Origin: Bradyrhizobium sp. WSM3983
GTDB lineage: Bacteria > Pseudomonadota > Alphaproteobacteria > Rhizobiales > Xanthobacteraceae
Direction: 5' to 3'
Assembly (NCBI RefSeq): GCF_000473045.1
Contig: NZ_AXAY01000004.1
Span: 186,001 to 250,000, forward strand
Length of the DNA: 64,000 bases
Of the stretch, positions 59,729-64,000 are shown piece by piece. Numbering within the stretch: the first letter of the stretch is position 1; each line of letters begins with the position of its first letter. Below the pieces are notes generated by a model. That model saw only the letters and a list, made by a program, of their open reading frames with translations, was not told the DNA's origin and did not search any database. Both the position numbers and the translations under genes were made by a program.

Positions 59729-61228
59729 GTGCACGCCTTTCGCCCGCTGCTTCGCAAATCCCTGTTCAACCTGTTCGCTGCGACACTCGCCGCCGGTGCG
59801 CTGCTGGCGCCGCGCATTGCAAATGCCGAAGCGCTGCTTCTGATCGAAGCCGACACCGGCAAGGTGCTGCAAGCCGACAACGCGACCATTCCCTGGTATC
59901 CGGCCTCCGTTACCAAGATCATGACCGCCTATGTAACGCTGAAGGCGGTGAAGGACGGCAAGATCACGCTCGACTCGATGTTGACGGTGTCGCCGACGGC
60001 TGCCTCGCAATCGCCCTCGAAGATGGGCCTTCGTCCGGGAACGCAGCTCACCGTCGACAACGCGCTGAAGATGATGATGGTCAAGTCGGCGAACGACATG
60101 GCCGTGGTGCTGGCCGAAGGCATCGGCGGCTCGATCGACGGCTTCTCCGTGATGATGAACGACACCGCGAAGAAGCTCGGCATGACGCAGACGAACTACG
60201 TCAATCCGAACGGCCTGCCTGCGGACGGACACGTCACCTCGGCGCGCGACCTCGGCATTCTCGCCCGCTCGTTCCTGCGCGACCTGCCGGAGTATGAGTA
60301 CTTCGTGCACATCCCGGCGATCCGCTTCGGCAAGCGCGTCACCGGCAATTTCAACAAGCTGATCGGCCGCTATCCCGGCGCCGACGGTTTCAAGACCGGC
60401 TTCATCTGCGCCTCCGGCTACAACCTCGTGGCATCCGCCACGCGCAATGGCCGCCGCCTGATCGCGGTGGTGCTCGGCGCCAATTCCGGCACCGCGCGCG
60501 CGGTGAAGGCGGCGCAGCTGCTCGAGCGCGGCTTCAGCCAGGACAATCTGTCGTGGCTGCGGCCCTCGCTCGGCACCGTCGAGAACCTCGTGCCGATCGA
60601 CGCCTCGCCGCCGAACCTGCGCGAGGAGATGTGCGGCGGTCACCGCAAGCGGCCGGCCAGCGACGACGACGATGCGCTGATCGCGACCAATGGCGGCACC
60701 AGCGGATCGGCCTCCATGACCGGCGGCGAAGCCCAGGTGACGTTCTTTACCGCAGGCCTTCAGCCGCCGCTGATGAAGGCGTCCGAGCTGATGGCCTCGG
60801 CGCCTGCAGCTGCAGAGCCCGTGGTAGTCTACACCGGCCCGACCCGCACTGGCGCCGCCCTCGTCGCGGCGGTCGCAGCCGACACCGACCAGCAGAACCC
60901 GCCGAAGGCGCGTGGCAAGAAGTCGCGTATCGCCAAGAAGCCCGACGCCGGCAGCGACGCCAAGAGTGACGCCAAGAGGGACGCCAAGACTGCCTCCAAG
61001 ACAGCCGCGGCGAAACCGGCGGCCACCAAGCCAGACGCGACTGCCAAAAGCGACGCCAGGAGCGACACCAAGACCGCGGCCAAACCGGCGGCGAGCAAGC
61101 ATGCCGCAGCCAAGCCCGATGCGGCGGCCAAGCCTGCGGAGAAGCCGGTGGCGAGCGGCGACCAGGCTGCCAAGCCGGCCAAGCCCAAGGCGGCCACCAA
61201 GCCGAAGCCCGCGCCCAACAACAGCTAG
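59729..61228 (+). CDS. D-alanyl-D-alanine carboxypeptidase with Lys/Ala-rich tail
   Basis: A 499-residue low-molecular-weight penicillin-binding protein (PBP5/6, peptidase S11). The signal peptide ends RIANA. The active-site triad of motifs is complete: S60-V-T-K63, S120-A-N122 and K222-T-G224. It trims the terminal D-Ala from peptidoglycan stem peptides. After about residue 300 the protein turns into a linker and then a low-complexity tail of about 100 residues rich in Lys, Ala, Asp and Pro (DAKSDAKRDAKTASK). This tail could bind wall or DNA electrostatically. The start codon is GTG. Confidence 0.93.
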   Translation: MHAFRPLLRKSLFNLFAATLAAGALLAPRIANAEALLLIEADTGKVLQADNATIPWYPASVTKIMTAYVTLKAVKDGKITLDSMLTVSPTAASQSPSKMGLRPGTQLTVDNALKMMMVKSANDMAVVLAEGIGGSIDGFSVMMNDTAKKLGMTQTNYVNPNGLPADGHVTSARDLGILARSFLRDLPEYEYFVHIPAIRFGKRVTGNFNKLIGRYPGADGFKTGFICASGYNLVASATRNGRRLIAVVLGANSGTARAVKAAQLLERGFSQDNLSWLRPSLGTVENLVPIDASPPNLREEMCGGHRKRPASDDDDALIATNGGTSGSASMTGGEAQVTFFTAGLQPPLMKASELMASAPAAAEPVVVYTGPTRTGAALVAAVAADTDQQNPPKARGKKSRIAKKPDAGSDAKSDAKRDAKTASKTAAAKPAATKPDATAKSDARSDTKTAAKPAASKHAAAKPDAAAKPAEKPVASGDQAAKPAKPKAATKPKPAPNNS

Positions 61229-61422
61229 GTTACGCTCCAGTCCCGTTACGCTGCGCCCGCACTTCGCACCTGCGGCAGGCGTTTGCGACGATTCCTGTAG
61301 CCACTTTCCAACCTTTGCCCTAAGCCTCGACCGCTTGCCAGCCGTTCCGGCAGGCTCGATACTGCCGGCAATGAGGCAAGCCCGAGACACAACGGGCTCT
61401 GGCGTTAGAGAGGGGAGTTTCC

Positions 61423-63108
61423 ATGGAGCGCATCTGGCTCAAGCAATATCCGCCCGGCGTGCCCGCTGATATCGAGCCGACGCAATACGCATCGCTGGTC
61501 GATCTCCTGGAGGAGAGCTTTGCCAAGTTCGCCGACCGCAAGGCGTTCATCTGCATGGACAAGGCGATCAGCTATCGCGACCTCGACCAGATGTCGCTGG
61601 CGCTCGCTGCTTACCTGCAGGGACGCGGCCTGCAGCGCGGCGCGCGCGTCGCGATCATGATGCCGAACGTGCTGCAATATCCCGTGGCCACCGCCGCGGT
61701 GCTGCGCGCCGGCTTTGCCGTGGTCAACGTCAACCCGCTTTACACCCCGCGCGAGCTCGAGCATCAGCTCAAGGATTCCGGCGCCGAAGCCGTCATCGTG
61801 CTGGAGAACTTTGCGCACACCGTCGAGCAGGTGATCGCCAAGACCCCGGTCAAGCACGTCATCGTCGCCAGCATGGGCGATCTGCTCGGCTTCAAGGGCG
61901 TGATCGTCAATCTCGTCGTCCGCCGCGTCAAGAAGATGGTGCCGGCCTGGTCGCTGCCGGGCGCGGTGTCGTTCAACGACGCGCTTGCGGCCGGCCGCGG
62001 CCAGACCTTCAACAAGCCGAAGCTGTCGCCCGGCGACGTCGCCTTCCTGCAATATACCGGCGGCACCACCGGCGTCTCCAAGGGCGCCACGCTGCTCCAC
62101 CGCAATATCGTCGCCAACGTCTTGCAGAACGACGCCTGGCTGCAGCCGGCGCTCGCCTCGCCGCCTCATGTCGATCAGCTCATGATTGTCTGCGCGCTGC
62201 CGCTCTATCACATCTTCGCGCTGACGGCCTGCTACCTGCTCGCGGTGCGCGCCGGCGGCTGCAATCTCTTGATCCCCAACCCACGCGACATCGCAGGCTT
62301 CGTCAAGGAGCTCGCAAAATACCAGGTCAACAGCTTCCCGGCGGTGAACACGCTCTACAACGGCTTGATGCATCACCCTGATTTCAAGAAGCTCGACTTC
62401 TCCAAGCTGAAGATCTCCAACGGCGGCGGCATGGCGGTGCAGCGCCCGGTGGCCGAGCAGTGGAAAGCCGTGACCGGCTGCTTCATCGCCGAAGGCTACG
62501 GCCTGTCCGAGACATCGCCGACGCTGACCTGCAATCCCGCGACCACGACCGAATTCTCGGGATCGATCGGCATTCCCGTGCCCTCGACCTGGGTCTCGAT
62601 CCGCGACGACGACGGCAACGAGGTCCCGCTCGGCCAGCCCGGCGAGATCTGCGCCAAGGGTCCGCAGGTGATGTCGGGCTACTGGAACAGGCCGGAGGAG
62701 ACCGCGAAGGTCATGACCGCGGACGGCTATTTCCGCACCGGCGACATCGGCGTGATGGACGAGAAGGGCTACACCAAGATCGTGGACCGCAAGAAGGACA
62801 TGATCCTGGTCTCCGGCTTCAACGTCTATCCGAACGAGATCGAGGAGGTGATCGCGAGCCATCCGGGCGTGCTGGAATGCGCCGTGATCGGCGTTCCCGA
62901 CAGCGGGTCCGGCGAAGCGGTGAAGGCCTTCGTGGTCAAGAAGGACCCGAACCTCACCGCCGAGGACGTGATCAAGTTCTGCCGCGAGCAGCTCACCGGC
63001 TACAAGGTGCCCAAGCAGATCGAATTCCGTGCCGACCTGCCCAAGACCAATGTCGGCAAGATCCTGCGCCGCGAGCTGCGCGACGAGAAGAAGGCTCAGG
63101 CGGCGTAA
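61423..63108 (+). CDS. fadD: Long-chain fatty acid-CoA ligase
   Basis: A 561-residue ANL enzyme, the normal FadD size. The N-terminus [13 protein letters not shown] is FadD-like; the P-loop is [12 protein letters not shown] (near 212), the A5 region [10 protein letters not shown]7 [15 protein letters not shown]8 [18 protein letters not shown], and the catalytic lysine lies in [12 protein letters not shown]. It activates long-chain fatty acids to acyl-CoA at the inner membrane for beta-oxidation. GGGGAG lies six bases before the ATG. It is followed 17 bp later by the DUF924 gene. Confidence 0.95.
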   Translation: MERIWLKQYPPGVPADIEPTQYASLVDLLEESFAKFADRKAFICMDKAISYRDLDQMSLALAAYLQGRGLQRGARVAIMMPNVLQYPVATAAVLRAGFAVVNVNPLYTPRELEHQLKDSGAEAVIVLENFAHTVEQVIAKTPVKHVIVASMGDLLGFKGVIVNLVVRRVKKMVPAWSLPGAVSFNDALAAGRGQTFNKPKLSPGDVAFLQYTGGTTGVSKGATLLHRNIVANVLQNDAWLQPALASPPHVDQLMIVCALPLYHIFALTACYLLAVRAGGCNLLIPNPRDIAGFVKELAKYQVNSFPAVNTLYNGLMHHPDFKKLDFSKLKISNGGGMAVQRPVAEQWKAVTGCFIAEGYGLSETSPTLTCNPATTTEFSGSIGIPVPSTWVSIRDDDGNEVPLGQPGEICAKGPQVMSGYWNRPEETAKVMTADGYFRTGDIGVMDEKGYTKIVDRKKDMILVSGFNVYPNEIEEVIASHPGVLECAVIGVPDSGSGEAVKAFVVKKDPNLTAEDVIKFCREQLTGYKVPKQIEFRADLPKTNVGKILRRELRDEKKAQAA

Positions 63109-63125
63109 GGCCGCCTCTCCGGTTC

Positions 63126-63680
63126 ATGACTGACATCGGCAACATCACGCCGGCCGGCATTCTCGCCTTCTGGCGCGAGGCCGGCCGCGAGCGCTGGTAC
63201 AGGCCCGGCGACGCTTTCGATGCGGAGGTCCGCCGTCGCTTTCTCGGGCTCTGGCAGAAGGCGGCCGCCGGCGCGCTGGCGTCATGGGAAGACAGCGATG
63301 ACGGCGCGCTCGCGCTCATCATCGTGCTCGACCAGTTTCCCCGCAACATCTTTCGCGGCTCGCCGGACGCCTTCGCCAGCGATGCGCAGGCGCGTGAGGT
63401 CGCCCGCCGTGCCATCGCACGGGGAACAGACGCGCGAGTTGATCCCATCCTGCTCGAATTCCTCTACATGCCCTTCATGCATTCCGAGCACCTGCCCGAC
63501 CAGCTGCATTGCGTCGCGCTGTTCGAAAACACCGACAATGCCGAAAACCTGAAATACGCCCGCGAGCACGCCGATATCATCCAGCGGTTCGGCCGCTTCC
63601 CCCACCGCAACCACCTGCTCGGCCGCGATACCACCGCCGAGGAGCAGGCCTTCCTCGACGGCGGCGGTTTTGCCGGCTGA
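63126..63680 (+). CDS. DUF924 family protein
   Basis: A 184-residue, mainly helical protein with the DUF924 pattern: ILAFWREAGRERWY, then FDAEVRRRFLGLWQKAA, LALIIVLDQFPRNIFRG (the hallmark), FLYMPFMHSEHLPDQ and RFPHRNHLLGR. The repeated helices look TPR-like. The conserved D-Q-F-P-R and P-H-R-N are probably structural or part of an active site; no function is established to my knowledge. It lies 17 bp behind fadD and is probably co-transcribed. Confidence 0.9.
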   Translation: MTDIGNITPAGILAFWREAGRERWYRPGDAFDAEVRRRFLGLWQKAAAGALASWEDSDDGALALIIVLDQFPRNIFRGSPDAFASDAQAREVARRAIARGTDARVDPILLEFLYMPFMHSEHLPDQLHCVALFENTDNAENLKYAREHADIIQRFGRFPHRNHLLGRDTTAEEQAFLDGGGFAG

Positions 63681-63788
63681 TGACATAACGGTGAAGGGCC
63701 GGTGGCCCCTCAGCTTCCCTCGCCCGCAATATTGTGCAGTCCCGCCGCACGGTCTAAAAAGCGGGACCGATTTTCAGGGAGACTGACG

Positions 63789-64000
63789 ATGGCGATCCAG
63801 ACTGGCGACAAGCTGCCCGAGGCGAAATTCCGCGTGATGACGGCGGAAGGCCCACAGGTGAAGACCACCGACGATATCTTCAAGGGCAAGAAGGTGGCGC
63901 TGTTCGCGGTGCCCGGCGCCTACACCGGCACCTGCCACAAGATGCATCTGCCGAGCATCTTCCTCAACGCCTATGCCATGAAGGACAAGGGCGTCGACAC
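63789..64000 (+). CDS. Peroxiredoxin (Prx5/AhpE-type), N-terminal part
   Basis: The gene runs off the window after about 70 residues. The start MAIQTGDKLPEAKF and the active-site segment VPGAYTGTCHKMHLPS identify a Prx5-like peroxiredoxin. The peroxidatic cysteine is about C49. The common PxxxTPTC is here PGAYTGTC, with Gly in place of Pro. It reduces hydrogen and alkyl peroxides using thioredoxin or glutaredoxin. GGGAGACTGACG precedes the ATG. Confidence 0.9.
   Translation, partial: MAIQTGDKLPEAKFRVMTAEGPQVKTTDDIFKGKKVALFAVPGAYTGTCHKMHLPSIFLNAYAMKDKGVD

Noticed and set aside
63686..63715. Hairpin between the DUF924 and peroxiredoxin genes
   Set aside because: AGGGCC/GGCCC is short and lacks a T run; too weak to call.

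Overview
The window is a high-GC chromosomal segment that reads as an alphaproteobacterium of the Bradyrhizobium/Rhodopseudomonas group. The main reasons are an R. palustris-style pim operon for dicarboxylate beta-oxidation, an NdvA-type cyclic glucan exporter, several LIV-type ABC cassettes, many small secreted proteins of rhizobial type, and dense families of intergenic palindromes. No insertion sequence, integrase, phage gene or CRISPR array was seen. Organism and most functional names are from memory of protein families, not from a search.

Layout. 1-4070: end of metF and complete metH (methionine synthesis). 4080-8203: palindromic repeats, a GST, an AT-rich islet with a truncated pYEATS-like protein, a GNAT acetyltransferase and glpK. 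8684-16425 (minus strand): pimF-pimA-pimB-pimC-pimD, a complete beta-oxidation set. 16555-25181 (plus strand): a divergent IclR regulator, LIV-type transporter genes livG-livF-livH-livM, and three tandem paralogous substrate-binding proteins, each followed by its own terminator. A 19-bp palindrome between pimF and iclR is the likely IclR operator. 25384-30972: glycerate kinase, then a MarR regulator divergent from a second LIV-type cassette that contains a LivM-LivG fusion and has no binding protein of its own. 30973-34679: dsbB, tRNA-Leu(CAA), a DUF6314 protein, an AraC regulator and small secreted proteins.

34944-41204: a membrane-anchored DUF2235 hydrolase, a NarL-type response regulator overlapping a 7TM sensor kinase, and small secreted proteins. 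41350-45461 (minus strand): the least familiar unit, a tight three-gene operon of a GH13-like protein with altered substrate-binding motifs, a small polytopic membrane protein and a PQQ-type beta-propeller protein. 45586-47551: three uncharacterised proteins. 47677-52634: two nitronate monooxygenase paralogues around an acyl-CoA synthetase and a thioesterase. 52791-56377: aspartase, a secreted protein, a DedA/YqaA-type membrane protein, hisE and a Gly/Tyr-rich secreted protein. 56605-64000: an orphan NMT1-type binding protein, ndvA, a D,D-carboxypeptidase, fadD, a DUF924 protein and the start of a peroxiredoxin.

How it works together. The first half is dominated by uptake and CoA-dependent oxidation of organic acids: transporter, three receptors, ligase, heteromeric dehydrogenase, hydratase/dehydrogenase and thiolase under one apparent regulator. 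The strongest candidates for undescribed biology are the GH13-like/membrane/propeller operon and the pYEATS remnant.
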